Shown in pieces: positions 1-8,048 of a stretch of DNA of 64,000 nucleotides; within the stretch, counting starts at the first letter, position 1, and each line of letters starts with the position of its first letter. The stretch is from Roseovarius albus (GTDB taxonomy: Bacteria; Pseudomonadota; Alphaproteobacteria; Rhodobacterales; Rhodobacteraceae). A program made the translations under genes and the position numbers. The notes under the pieces were generated by a model. It did no database searches and was not told the origin of the DNA. It worked only from the letters and a program-made list of their open reading frames with translations. Location of the stretch: assembly GCF_900172335.1 (NCBI RefSeq), contig NZ_FWFX01000007.1, forward strand, positions 124,001-188,000, given 5' to 3'.

Positions 1-1014
1 TTTTAAGCAGCGGGTGATCAGCTTTTTCTGTTGTTTACCTGTTGGGATAAATCGGGCGGGTTGGTGACCTCGTTCAGCGTTGTGCAGATCCGGAAAGATT
101 GTAGTGAGTTCCGCAAGAGCTTCGTTTGATAGTGTTTTGAACGCCTCTGGTCCAAGATAGAAGCTCTCTGTTGCGCTGCCTTCTGCGAAAACGATCTGAT
201 GTTGTTCAAAAACCAGATGGAAATATTCGACTTCTTTTATGTCGCAGTCGACAAATATGCCGGGCAGCTCTGTCAGGCGGATAGCGGGGATCAACACCTC
301 GCTGGTCCCGAACATCCGCTGCGCGACTTTGGACACGATCTGCATTCGGTGCTGGCGTGACACCAGCAGATCCTGCTTTGGCAAGCCTTGCCCCAACGTG
401 CCTGCCATGATTCGAACAGGACGAAGATTTTCATGTATGAGCAACTCAGAATGGCCAATCTTTCGCGACAGACACAATCTGATCGCTTGGGCGTCGTGGT
501 CCGATGTCGTGACCATATCGCCGGGCCTGAGTCGTTCAACTGGGATTACCCCATTTGGGGTTTCAATCAATGTGCCAGAAGTAAAACACGCAGGGGCACC
601 CGGATTGGGGTTATCGTCAACGAAGAAGTTTTCACCATCGGTAGAACTCAAAGACGCTGTGCTGTCATTCCCGTTCGTTCCGATGATGGTTGACGTCAGC
701 TCATCGGGGGTGCCGGCATTGATGGTGACAGTGTCATCGAAGGATACGAAACTGCTGATGGTCCCATCTTCGACAAGGCTGACAGCGCCAAAGCGATTGA
801 TGCGTGCCGTAACAATATAATAGTCGAAGCCACCGACCGTGGTCGGCGGGTTATCCAGAGTGTTCGAACTGCGCAGGGAGCCGTTTGGGTTGTAGATATC
901 CACCTGAATGTCGGACACATCTGTGCCTGTGGGAACGCGCACTTCGACGTAGTCGCTATCAGGATCGAACCCGGGCCCATTCCGATAACGGATTTCAGTA
1001 ATGATCGCGACCAC
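1..1014 (-). CDS. Hint-domain surface/secreted protein (3' end cut by window edge)
   Basis: The reading frame is open from a GTG at 1014 to the left edge of the window (338 residues, no stop seen). It starts directly after an in-frame stop at 1023-1021, and AAGGAAG lies about 12 nt before the GTG, so I take this as the start. Residues 1 to about 130 look like a lamin-tail-like beta domain: an ITEI opening, a DYVEV strand, then DIYNPNG and an AVSLVEDG strand. From about residue 142 there is a Hint module of the Hint_2 type, beginning with Cys in PACFTSGTLIETPNG and continuing VERLRPGDMVTT and SRQHRM. Hint modules in inteins and hedgehog proteins self-cleave through that Cys; whether this one does is unknown. 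There is no obvious signal peptide, so export would need another route. The assignment to Hint is confident; the N-terminal domain is inference. Confidence 0.8.
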   Translation of the reverse strand, partial: MVAIITEIRYRNGPGFDPDSDYVEVRVPTGTDVSDIQVDIYNPNGSLRSSNTLDNPPTTVGGFDYYIVTARINRFGAVSLVEDGTISSFVSFDDTVTINAGTPDELTSTIIGTNGNDSTASLSSTDGENFFVDDNPNPGAPACFTSGTLIETPNGVIPVERLRPGDMVTTSDHDAQAIRLCLSRKIGHSELLIHENLRPVRIMAGTLGQGLPKQDLLVSRQHRMQIVSKVAQRMFGTSEVLIPAIRLTELPGIFVDCDIKEVEYFHLVFEQHQIVFAEGSATESFYLGPEAFKTLSNEALAELTTIFPDLHNAERGHQPARFIPTGKQQKKLITRCLK

Positions 1015-1146
1015 TGTGTTCTACTGCTTCCTTGCTCAGCGCTGCGGATTAGCGCGTCAATAGGTGCCTCATATCCCGCTGAAATATGGACTTCGTTTGA
1101 ATGTCGGGCAAGAGTTAAGACGGATTAACATGGTAATTACATGAAA

Positions 1147-1174
1147 GGGACTTGCCGATTTTACGGCAAATCCC
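1147..1174 (-). terminator. Hairpin downstream of the alcohol dehydrogenase gene
   Basis: An 11-position stem with one mismatch (1147-1157 against 1164-1174) and a 6-nt loop lies about 35 bp past the stop of the minus-strand dehydrogenase gene. Read on the minus strand the stem is followed by CCCTTTCAT, so the U-tract is short. It is a plausible but weak intrinsic terminator. Confidence 0.45.
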
Positions 1175-1209
1175 AAAAAAACCTAGTCAAAATGATAGGT
1201 CTTGCAGAC

Positions 1210-2292
1210 CTAAAATAGGATGACGTTTCGTTTTGCAGCACCTGATTTTGTATCTTCAATCGCATCATTGATCTGATCCAGAGACCAACGGTTGGAAATC
1301 AGCTCATCCAGCTTCAACCGGCCTTGTTGATAGAGGTCGATCATCCAAGGAATATCCCGGCGGATCACCACATCGCCCATTTTTGAGCCGATCATCCCTT
1401 GGCCTGCTGCCGCAAAATTCACTGGCTCATAGGACGAAGCTCCTCCGACATGCGGCATACCAACCATGATCACGCGTCCACCGCCAGCCAGATATTGTGG
1501 TGCTTGATCGTAGGCTGGAATGGCACCGACAGTGACAATAACGGCATCCGCGCCTCGACCCATCGCAGCCTTGGCGTCACGCCATGGTTTGTCTGATGTT
1601 GCCAAAACGCCGTCCGTGGCTCCAAACTCGCGCGCAATTTCCAGTTTATCTTCGGTCATGTCCACCGCAACGATCCGGCGTGCTCCGGCAATCCGCGCCC
1701 CCTGAATGGCGTTGAGCCCGACCCCACCCGCACCGATGACAACCACATCCTGACCTGCACGCAATCCAGCAGCATTGACCACAGCACCGACGCCGGTGAT
1801 CACGCCGCAGGACAGCAGACTGGCCGTGTCCATGGCGAATCTTTCCGGCAGTTTGACCAACTGGCTCTGATCGACAACCACCTTTTCGGCAAAGGCCCCG
1901 CAGGCCATCGCCTGATGCAGCATGCCGCCATCTTCGGTCGACAGCGGGCCGAGATCTCCATCATAGGGCGTTTCACACCCGGTCGGACGGCCCCCACCAC
2001 AGCTGGGGCATTGTCCGCAGGCGCGGATCAGGGTCACCACGACAGGGTCGCCCACGCTCAGCCCGTTCACACCCTCGCCAACGGCGCTGACATGCCCAGC
2101 AGCCTCATGGCCATAGACCGCAGGCAAAGACCCACCCCAGGCCCCCCCGGCATACGAAATATCCGAATGACAAATCGCGACGGCCGAAAGGTCGACCTGA
2201 ACCTCACCCGCTTCCGGCGCGCGCAGTTGCACGTTTTCAACAACAAGGGGCTGACCAAACTCATGGCAGACGGCGGCTTTGATGGTTTGCAT
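1210..2292 (-). CDS. Zinc-dependent alcohol dehydrogenase, class III-like
   Basis: This is a medium-chain NAD-dependent alcohol dehydrogenase of about 360 residues. Catalytic zinc ligands are visible as Cys41 in AICHSD and the GHE motif about 25 residues on. The structural zinc lobe is the four-cysteine cluster CGQCPSCGGG...GC. The Rossmann motif is GAGGVGLNAIQ. The pattern of the family points to the class III branch (S-hydroxymethylglutathione or aryl-alcohol type), but the substrate cannot be read from sequence. I chose the ATG at 2292 (MQTIKAAV), because class III enzymes begin there and GGAA lies about 10 nt upstream; an in-frame ATG at 2307 and a longer extension to 2358 are also open. 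It sits downstream of an alpha/beta hydrolase gene on the same strand with a gap of about 110 bp, so it may belong to the same transcription unit. Confidence 0.88.
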   Translation of the reverse strand: MQTIKAAVCHEFGQPLVVENVQLRAPEAGEVQVDLSAVAICHSDISYAGGAWGGSLPAVYGHEAAGHVSAVGEGVNGLSVGDPVVVTLIRACGQCPSCGGGRPTGCETPYDGDLGPLSTEDGGMLHQAMACGAFAEKVVVDQSQLVKLPERFAMDTASLLSCGVITGVGAVVNAAGLRAGQDVVVIGAGGVGLNAIQGARIAGARRIVAVDMTEDKLEIAREFGATDGVLATSDKPWRDAKAAMGRGADAVIVTVGAIPAYDQAPQYLAGGGRVIMVGMPHVGGASSYEPVNFAAAGQGMIGSKMGDVVIRRDIPWMIDLYQQGRLKLDELISNRWSLDQINDAIEDTKSGAAKRNVILF

Positions 2293-2400
2293 GATCTGTA
2301 TTTCCATTCTGAACAGACGTGGTTTTGCAAGTGATGGCGATTCTGGGCGACCTTGCAAGGCCGAATGCGGCGCGCGTGTCGCTCGTGGACAACTCTGACG

Positions 2401-3204
2401 TCAGATATGGCCAATCGTTTTGAGAAACTTGGTCAGATGGTCTGCAAATGCTGAAGGCTGCTCCACAAATGGCAAATGCCCGGCACCACGAAAAAGTTGA
2501 AACTGGGAACCGGGGATCAGATCAACGGTCTCTCGCATCAGATCGGGCGGGGTGATCCGATCATCGGATCCCACCAAGCCAAGTGTGGGAAGGCGCAGGC
2601 CAGATGTTGGAGTATAGAAATCGGTTCCCGAGATGGCTTGTACACAGCCGATGTAGCCATCGGGATTTTGTTGCAAAACAGATTGATGCCAACGCTGCAA
2701 ATCACAAGAGGCCAAAAACTTGCGCGAAAAGCTGCGTTTTAGCACCTCTGTGGCAATCGCCTCGATACCATCAAGACGCACCGTTTCAATGCGAGATTTC
2801 CAATGTGCTGGATAGCCGATCTTGGCCGCAGTGCCACACAACACCATCGCACGGATCTGATCGAGCCGTTTGACAGCCAAGCCTTGCGCGACCAATCCAC
2901 CGATGCCGGCGCCGAGAAACACGCAGTCGCGGATTTCGAGATGATCCAAAAGTGTTTCGGTATCCCGGATCAGGGTTCCCATCGAATAGGGTGGCTCTGG
3001 GCAATCAGAGCCGCCATGCCCACGCAAATCATATGTGATGACCCTAAGCTGACTGTGCAGTTCCGACAAAACGCCGTGCCAGACATGTTGGCCGAACCCC
3101 AGAGGATGCGCCAATATCAAGGCTGGGGCATCACTTGGTCCGAGATCCTGATAGGCAAGTTTGCATTCGCCACTGTCAAATCTGGAAGTCATTTGATCGC
3201 CCAT
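2401..3204 (-). CDS. Alpha/beta hydrolase homologue lacking the nucleophilic serine
   Basis: This 267-residue protein has the alpha/beta hydrolase fold of the 3-oxoadipate enol-lactonase (PcaD) type. It shows the oxyanion-hole stretch LAHPLGFG, the YDLRGHG strand, the acid in VGSDDRI and the histidine in GAGHLPFV. The nucleophile elbow, normally G-x-S-x-G, reads G-A-G-I-G-G here: the codon at the serine position is GGC (Gly). The two remaining triad residues are conserved, so either it has a different chemistry or it has lost hydrolysis. Its ATG is 2 nt after the stop of the upstream EEP gene; no good ribosome site precedes it, which suggests translational coupling. An ATG at 3192 is a possible alternative start with GGGCGA upstream. 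It is the last gene of a tight minus-strand run beginning at 6912. Confidence 0.8.
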   Translation of the reverse strand: MGDQMTSRFDSGECKLAYQDLGPSDAPALILAHPLGFGQHVWHGVLSELHSQLRVITYDLRGHGGSDCPEPPYSMGTLIRDTETLLDHLEIRDCVFLGAGIGGLVAQGLAVKRLDQIRAMVLCGTAAKIGYPAHWKSRIETVRLDGIEAIATEVLKRSFSRKFLASCDLQRWHQSVLQQNPDGYIGCVQAISGTDFYTPTSGLRLPTLGLVGSDDRITPPDLMRETVDLIPGSQFQLFRGAGHLPFVEQPSAFADHLTKFLKTIGHI

Positions 3205-3206
3205 GT

Positions 3207-4409
3207 TCAGAATAGCGTCATATGAGCCATAATCTGACCATGGTCCGAGGCTAGTTTGTTGTACGGGGCTTCGGTGTGTGATCCATCGGTCAGGTGGTCA
3301 TTAAAGGCATTAAAATAGGTCATTTCGCCGATACGGCTTGCAAAATCCGGGTGGAAATGGCGTGACATGAAGATCTGGTCAATCGATTCAAACACCCCCC
3401 CAAAGACAGAGGTGAAGACCATGTCACGCAGGGAATTGCGGACAAACAGTTTTTCGGCGGAGTGCAGCTGCATGGCATTCACCGCTTCGGTGATCTGGGT
3501 GTTCTCCACGTCGCTGTAACGGTCTGATTTCTGTTTGGCATCGTGACGCTGCATCCACGCATAGTTCTTAAATGGGGTTTCGCCGGTGATAATTTCCGAA
3601 CTCACCGCGTCTTCGCCGTCGTTGAAGTCTCCCAGAACCATGACCGGGTTGCCAGCGTTCAATTCGTGTACGACTTCGCGGCGCAACACCCAAGCTTCGG
3701 CCATGCGACGTACCGCAGAACGCATGCTGCCGAGGGCACGGCTCACCGCGTCATATTGGGTCAAGTCCTCTTCTGGTGCAAAGGGTGCTCCCTGTGGTTT
3801 GATGAATTCACCCAGTTTGGACTTCAAGTGGCAATTAAACACGGTAATGGTTTGATTTCCGATAGGAATACGAGCCTTCAGAATAGGGCGCGACAGGCGT
3901 TTTAGTCTGTAGTGGCCGGCATCTTGTGAGCCCTCCATGCCACGCAAGGGTGGGAAGGGGATATTCAGGGGTTCTTTGAGGTCCTGAATGATTTCGGGCG
4001 TGCCGGCAAAGCCGAATCGCGACAGGATCGCCACACCGGGGCGGCGCTGGCCGGGGATACCCTCATCTGCGGCATTTGGGGCAAAGGCGATGGCGGCAGT
4101 ATCATAGGGGTCAATTCGGAGTTTCCGAAAAATTACCTTTTTATGATAGCGCTTTGATTTGTCAGGAATTTTTGCGTCATTGTGGACCTTTGCACGGGTG
4201 TTAAACTCGTCAATCACACCTTTGAGCGCTTCTTCCTCAAAGATCTCTTGGAACCCGACAATATCGGCATCCATGGTGAGAAGCTGATCCGCCAGCCAGT
4301 CTTGTTTCCATGCAAATTCTTCAGGCGTGTAGGTCTGAAACTCGTAATATTCTTTGTCTGCGCCAATCAGGTTTTTGACGTTAAATGAAGCAATCGTAAA
4401 ATCGGTCAT
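3207..4409 (-). CDS. Endonuclease/exonuclease/phosphatase (EEP) family protein
   Basis: This 400-residue protein carries the motifs of the EEP (DNase I/exonuclease III/inositol phosphatase) superfamily in order: ASFNVKNL near the N-terminus with its metal-binding Asn, VGFQEIFEEE with the metal-ligand Glu, VFNCHLKSK with the catalytic His, VLGDFND and a C-terminal SDHGQ. All key residues are present, so it should be an active Mg-dependent phosphoesterase, though the substrate (DNA, RNA or a small phosphoester) is unknown. No signal peptide is seen, so it is probably cytoplasmic. It lies 3 nt downstream of the PLP-dehydratase gene and 2 nt upstream of the next hydrolase. A second EEP protein in the window (46493-47524) is only distantly similar. 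Confidence 0.85.
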   Translation of the reverse strand: MTDFTIASFNVKNLIGADKEYYEFQTYTPEEFAWKQDWLADQLLTMDADIVGFQEIFEEEALKGVIDEFNTRAKVHNDAKIPDKSKRYHKKVIFRKLRIDPYDTAAIAFAPNAADEGIPGQRRPGVAILSRFGFAGTPEIIQDLKEPLNIPFPPLRGMEGSQDAGHYRLKRLSRPILKARIPIGNQTITVFNCHLKSKLGEFIKPQGAPFAPEEDLTQYDAVSRALGSMRSAVRRMAEAWVLRREVVHELNAGNPVMVLGDFNDGEDAVSSEIITGETPFKNYAWMQRHDAKQKSDRYSDVENTQITEAVNAMQLHSAEKLFVRNSLRDMVFTSVFGGVFESIDQIFMSRHFHPDFASRIGEMTYFNAFNDHLTDGSHTEAPYNKLASDHGQIMAHMTLF

Positions 4410-4412
4410 GAA

Positions 4413-5393
4413 TTAGGTTCCGTATTGGTTAAGAGCACGCTCGAACATATTTGTGTCCACATTACCCCCAGAAATGGTACACAAAACAGCTTCGCCTTCA
4501 ATCTGATCTTTGCGGAAGAGAGCGGCGGCCAACGCCACAGCACCGCCCGGCTCAATCACCAGTTTCAAGCGTTGAAAAGCCAAGGCCATGGTGCGCAGGC
4601 ATTCGTCTTCTGTGACCACGAGGCCAGCGCCGCAGAGACGCTTCATGATCGGAAAGGTGATCTCGCCCGGGGTGGGGGTGACAATGGCGTCGCAGATGCT
4701 ACCCGAAGGCTGAGCATTGCTGCGGTGCTCGCCAGCGGCGAGGGATCGGGTGGCATCGTCAAAATCTTCGGGTTCACAGGGGCGAGCGCGCAGACCGGGG
4801 GCTTCAGCTTCAAGCGCCAGCGCAATGCCCGAGGTCAAGCCACCACCACCGCAACATACCAATACATCGGCCTGTTCCACGCCTTCGGCTTTGGCCTGTT
4901 CTGCAATCTCCAGTCCGGTGGTGCCTTGACCGGCGATCACCTGCGGTTCGTCATAGGGGCGGATCAGGGTGAGGCCGCGCTCGACTTGTAATTGTTCACC
5001 CAAAGCCTCGCGGCTCTCACCATCGGCACGGTTATAAAGCACGACCTCAGCACCCAAAGCGCGGGTATTGTCGATTTTCAACTTCGGCGCATCCTCGGGC
5101 ATCACAATCACGGAGGGTATGCCGTATTGGCGAGCGGCCAGAGCCACGCCTTGCGCGTGGTTACCACTGGAAAAGGCGATCACACCCTTGGCTCGCGTCG
5201 TGTCATCCAATGCCGATACTGCGGAGCGCGCACCGCGATATTTGAAACTGCCAGTGTGTTGCAGGCATTCAGGTTTGATCAACACGCGACGCCCAGCAAT
5301 CTCATCCAGAAACGGGGAAGAGAGCAGGGGAGTGCGCCGGGCGTGTCCATTCAGGCGGTCGGCAGCGGCTCGGATCATCGAGATATTGGTCAT
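4413..5393 (-). CDS. PLP-dependent threonine/serine dehydratase-like enzyme
   Basis: This 326-residue fold-type II PLP enzyme resembles threonine dehydratases, serine racemases and hydroxyaspartate ammonia-lyases. The PLP lysine is in TGSFKYRGA (about residue 51), the cofactor Asn is in SSGNHAQGVALAA, and the phosphate-binding glycine loop is CCGGGGLTSG. The C-terminal SGGN motif that contacts the pyridine is also present. There is no ACT regulatory domain, so it is the short catabolic type and not biosynthetic IlvA. Its ATG overlaps the stop of the upstream hydrolase gene by 4 nt, so the two are co-translated. The substrate is not determined; the cluster with a haloacid dehalogenase and hydrolases suggests breakdown of a small hydroxy- or amino-acid, which is inference. 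Confidence 0.85.
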   Translation of the reverse strand: MTNISMIRAAADRLNGHARRTPLLSSPFLDEIAGRRVLIKPECLQHTGSFKYRGARSAVSALDDTTRAKGVIAFSSGNHAQGVALAARQYGIPSVIVMPEDAPKLKIDNTRALGAEVVLYNRADGESREALGEQLQVERGLTLIRPYDEPQVIAGQGTTGLEIAEQAKAEGVEQADVLVCCGGGGLTSGIALALEAEAPGLRARPCEPEDFDDATRSLAAGEHRSNAQPSGSICDAIVTPTPGEITFPIMKRLCGAGLVVTEDECLRTMALAFQRLKLVIEPGGAVALAAALFRKDQIEGEAVLCTISGGNVDTNMFERALNQYGT

Positions 5394-6226
5394 TGGGTCT
5401 TTTCCAGCAGTTTGGTGATGGCTGCGAGCGATTCCAGCTCGTCAAGGAAGGGAACGTGCCCGCGATTGGGTACAGTGGTGGCCTGCAGATTCGGATTGTG
5501 CGCCTGCATTTGCTCCAGTGTTTCAGCGCTTAGAAGGTCCGAGTTTGCTCCTCGGATCACGGCTAAAGGAATATCGCGCAACCCGTCGAACAGCTGCCAT
5601 AGGTCTGGTATGGCATCACCAGCACCAGCTTGTCCCACTAACGCATCACGCAGGTGCGGATCGTATCGCAGGCCAACGCCACCACCGGGTTTGTTGGACC
5701 ACATGAATTCGGCTTGCTCGCGCCAACGCGTTAGCGGCACATCGGGAAAACCCTGCGCATGTCCGATCATCAGCGCCCCGGCCGCTTGATCAAGGTCTGC
5801 AAACGGTGGTTCCTTGCCGACATAGTCCATGATCCGCTCGATTCCGTCGGGCGATACCACGGGGCCGATGTCATTGAGCACCACGCCCGCCAGCCGTGCC
5901 GGGTGGCTGTGCGACAAGGCCATGGCGATCAGCCCACCGCGTGAGGTGCCTATCAGCGAGAAACGGTCGATGCCCAGATGGTCCATCAGCTCAATCGCAT
6001 CCAGCGCCTCGCGCCCGATGTTGTAGTTCGAATAAGTGGCGTCGTAATCGGATAGGCCGCGCCCACGATAATCCATACATATCAATCTGTTGCCGGTCAT
6101 GTTTTCAGCCAAATAGGTGAAATCTGATGTGTTGCGCGTCAATCCGGCCAAACACAGAACAGGCGCACCTTCACCCTGATCCGTGTAAAATAGTGACAGC
6201 CCATCGGTGGTGGTGAACTTCGGCAT
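5390..6226 (-). CDS. Alpha/beta fold hydrolase
   Basis: This 278-residue hydrolase has a complete triad: Ser in GTSRGG, Asp in RGANSDLL and His in NRGHVPF. The oxyanion region is LCLAGLTRN and the RGRG turn follows MDYRGRGLSD. It begins MPKFTTTDG at an ATG overlapping the stop of the dehalogenase gene (TGATG), which fixes the start. A longer open frame upstream lies inside the dehalogenase gene in another frame and is not coding. It overlaps the downstream dehydratase gene by 4 nt. Family knowledge gives no substrate. Unlike its paralogue at 2401-3204 it has retained the serine nucleophile. Confidence 0.87.
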   Translation of the reverse strand: MPKFTTTDGLSLFYTDQGEGAPVLCLAGLTRNTSDFTYLAENMTGNRLICMDYRGRGLSDYDATYSNYNIGREALDAIELMDHLGIDRFSLIGTSRGGLIAMALSHSHPARLAGVVLNDIGPVVSPDGIERIMDYVGKEPPFADLDQAAGALMIGHAQGFPDVPLTRWREQAEFMWSNKPGGGVGLRYDPHLRDALVGQAGAGDAIPDLWQLFDGLRDIPLAVIRGANSDLLSAETLEQMQAHNPNLQATTVPNRGHVPFLDELESLAAITKLLEKTQ

Positions 6227-6912
6227 CAAGCCCTCGCGAGTTTTGGAATGCCGGTCAGATCCGACAAGAAATGGTTGGGTCTGGCTGGCAGCCGGTCTAC
6301 CGGATCGCCCATGCGATTGACCCAAGCGGTGGTAAAGCCATATCCGGCAGCGGCTCCTGCATCCCAGCCGTTGGAGGAGACAAACAGAACTTCGTCCTTG
6401 CTGCATGCAAATCGCTGTCCCACAAGGTCATAGACCACGGACGCGGGCTTAAAAATGCCGACTCTTTCCACCGACAGGACATCATCCAGAACGTCGCCGA
6501 TGCCTGCCGATTGCACCGCACCATTTAACATATCTGGGGATCCGTTGGAGAGAATTGCCGTATTGAGGCCTCCCTGTTTCAGCGAATGCAGCATTGCTGG
6601 CACCTCGGGGTAGGCTTCCAACTCCCAATAAAGTTGCAGTAAGCGGGCCCGTAGATCGGGGTCTTTGTCCAACCGCTCGGCTTCCAATGCCCAATCCAGT
6701 CCATCCTGCGTCACTTGCCAGAAATCGGTGTGCTGGCCAATTACGGCGCGCAACCACGTGTATTGCAACTGCTTGAGGCGCCAGTGTTCCGCGATCTTGG
6801 GCCAATGCCTGGCAAAATCCTCGCGACCCGGCTCGCTCGCCACGATGCGGGCGGCGGACGCGACATCAAACAGGGTTCCGTAGGCGTCAAAGATACAGGT
6901 GGTAATGGCCAT
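6226..6912 (-). CDS. Haloacid dehalogenase, type II (HAD superfamily)
   Basis: The 228-residue protein is a HAD-superfamily enzyme. The nucleophile is Asp9 in CIFDAYGTLFD; motif II is ILSNGSPDM, motif III has the Lys in VGIFKPAS, and motif IV is FVSSNGWDA followed by GAAAGYGF. This last stretch is the hallmark of (S)-2-haloacid dehalogenases, which hydrolyse L-2-haloalkanoates to D-2-hydroxy acids. I start it at the ATG at 6912 because GAGGA lies 8 nt upstream and the Asp is then in the usual position. It is the first gene of the run 6912 to about 1210. Marine bacteria do meet haloacids, but other small organic acids are possible substrates. Confidence 0.88.
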   Translation of the reverse strand: MAITTCIFDAYGTLFDVASAARIVASEPGREDFARHWPKIAEHWRLKQLQYTWLRAVIGQHTDFWQVTQDGLDWALEAERLDKDPDLRARLLQLYWELEAYPEVPAMLHSLKQGGLNTAILSNGSPDMLNGAVQSAGIGDVLDDVLSVERVGIFKPASVVYDLVGQRFACSKDEVLFVSSNGWDAGAAAGYGFTTAWVNRMGDPVDRLPARPNHFLSDLTGIPKLARA

Positions 6913-7116
6913 GATTTCGTCCTCTGATCGGCGGCAGACTGGCATGGATCGCCGAGCGGTGAAAGCCTTGCATTGTGTCCGGTACAATCTCGTGAGCGCG
7001 GGTTCAATGCGTTTGCAATTCGGGCCTGTACCAGCTAGCGTTTGGCCCTTCATATCAAGCACCCTGGCGCATCGCCCGGCCTTGCACATTCACACCCAGT
7101 CAGGATTGGAAATTTC

Positions 7117-7545
7117 ATGACCCAGGTTCAAGCGGGCGATACCGTTCGTATTCATTATACCGGCACCTTGGCCGACGGCTCTGTCTTTGACAGCAGCGAT
7201 GGCGGGGAGCCGCTGGAGTTTGTTGTTGGCTCAGGCCAAATTATTCCTGGGCTGGATGTGGCGTTGCCGGGCATGGGCGTGGGCGACAAGAAAACTGTCG
7301 AAGTGCCCTCGGATCAGGCTTACGGCCCGGTTGAGCCGGCGGCGCGTCAGGCGGTGCCACGTCAAGAAATACCGGCAGACATCCCGCTTGATTTGGGAAT
7401 GCAGCTTCAGGTTCAGACGCCTGATGGTCAGACCATGGCGGTCACAGTGGTTGAGATGAGCGATGATGAGGTCATTCTGGACGCCAACCATTTTCTGGCA
7501 GGCAAGGATCTGACCTTTGCGATTGAATTAATTTCAATCGGTTAA
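7117..7545 (+). CDS. FKBP-type peptidyl-prolyl isomerase, SlyD-like
   Basis: This 142-residue protein has an FKBP domain (VRIHYTGTLADGSVFDSS near the N-terminus and FVVGSGQIIPGLD) interrupted by the insert-in-flap domain typical of SlyD (YGPVEPAARQAVPR to about residue 115). The family catalyses proline isomerisation and acts as a chaperone in the cytoplasm. SlyD's His/Cys-rich metal tail is absent; the protein ends soon after LTFAIELISIG. The ATG at 7117 follows AGGATTGGA. Codons upstream are open but lie in the divergent promoter region of the dehalogenase gene. Confidence 0.9.
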   Translation: MTQVQAGDTVRIHYTGTLADGSVFDSSDGGEPLEFVVGSGQIIPGLDVALPGMGVGDKKTVEVPSDQAYGPVEPAARQAVPRQEIPADIPLDLGMQLQVQTPDGQTMAVTVVEMSDDEVILDANHFLAGKDLTFAIELISIG

Positions 7546-7554
7546 AAGAGATGG

Positions 7555-7583
7555 CGGCACGGACGTGAGTGTCATCCGTGCCG
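7555..7583. terminator. Hairpin between convergent genes
   Basis: A perfect 9-bp GC-rich stem (7555-7563 with 7575-7583) and 11-nt loop lie between the convergent FKBP gene and a small exported protein gene. No long T-run follows on either strand, so termination strength is uncertain. The placement suggests a bidirectional terminator. Confidence 0.45.
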
Positions 7584-7597
7584 TCTTGCGTTCGTCT

Positions 7598-7927
7598 TTA
7601 GAGTTCCGAGCAGGTTCCCGAACCGTGACCGTTTTTGCTGCCGGAGGCTGAGTATTTGACGGTGCCTTCCTCAATATTGACGTCGTAGCTCATGGTGTAG
7701 CCGTCGCCGATGTGCAGAAAGTTGAAGCCGCCCAGCGAGCCAAACACCTGTGCCTCCATCTCAGTGCCGTCCACCGTGATCTGGCCCTTGTCCGCTTCGC
7801 CGAATTTGACCAGCTTAGCGGTCAGTTCAGGCAGGGGGCTCTTTTCAGGAACACATTCAAAAGTGCGATCAGCAGCAAAGGCCGCAGTTGGGGCGAGGAC
7901 CGCCAGGAGGCAGATAATTTTTTTCAT
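7598..7927 (-). CDS. Small exported protein of unknown function
   Basis: This 109-residue protein starts with a clear signal peptide (MKKIICLLAVLAPTAAFA, cleavage after AFA). The mature part has two cysteines, one in FECVPE near the start and one in GTCSEL at the very end, which could form a disulfide in the periplasm. The middle is beta-rich and has no motif that I recognise. It faces the FKBP gene convergently and the quinone oxidoreductase gene lies downstream of it in the same direction only by strand, with its own start region. No function is assigned. Confidence 0.75.
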   Translation of the reverse strand: MKKIICLLAVLAPTAAFAADRTFECVPEKSPLPELTAKLVKFGEADKGQITVDGTEMEAQVFGSLGGFNFLHIGDGYTMSYDVNIEEGTVKYSASGSKNGHGSGTCSEL

Positions 7928-8048
7928 GGGGGCTCCGGTTAAGAATCAATTCACTTCACGAATCTTCCGCTATTTGTGATTTGCGGCGTGATTGTGTTGG
8001 AATTGCGGGTACGGAATGACTACCTTGAGATGAGTGGATTTTTTATGC

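Noticed and set aside
1115..1128. TTAA-N6-TTAA before the Hint gene as a CtrA site
   Set aside because: The CtrA site needs a spacing of seven; here it is six, and TTAA pairs are common in AT-rich intergenic DNA.
3207..4409. The two EEP proteins (3207-4409 and 46493-47524) as a recent duplication
   Set aside because: Only the superfamily motifs are shared; lengths and the rest differ strongly.
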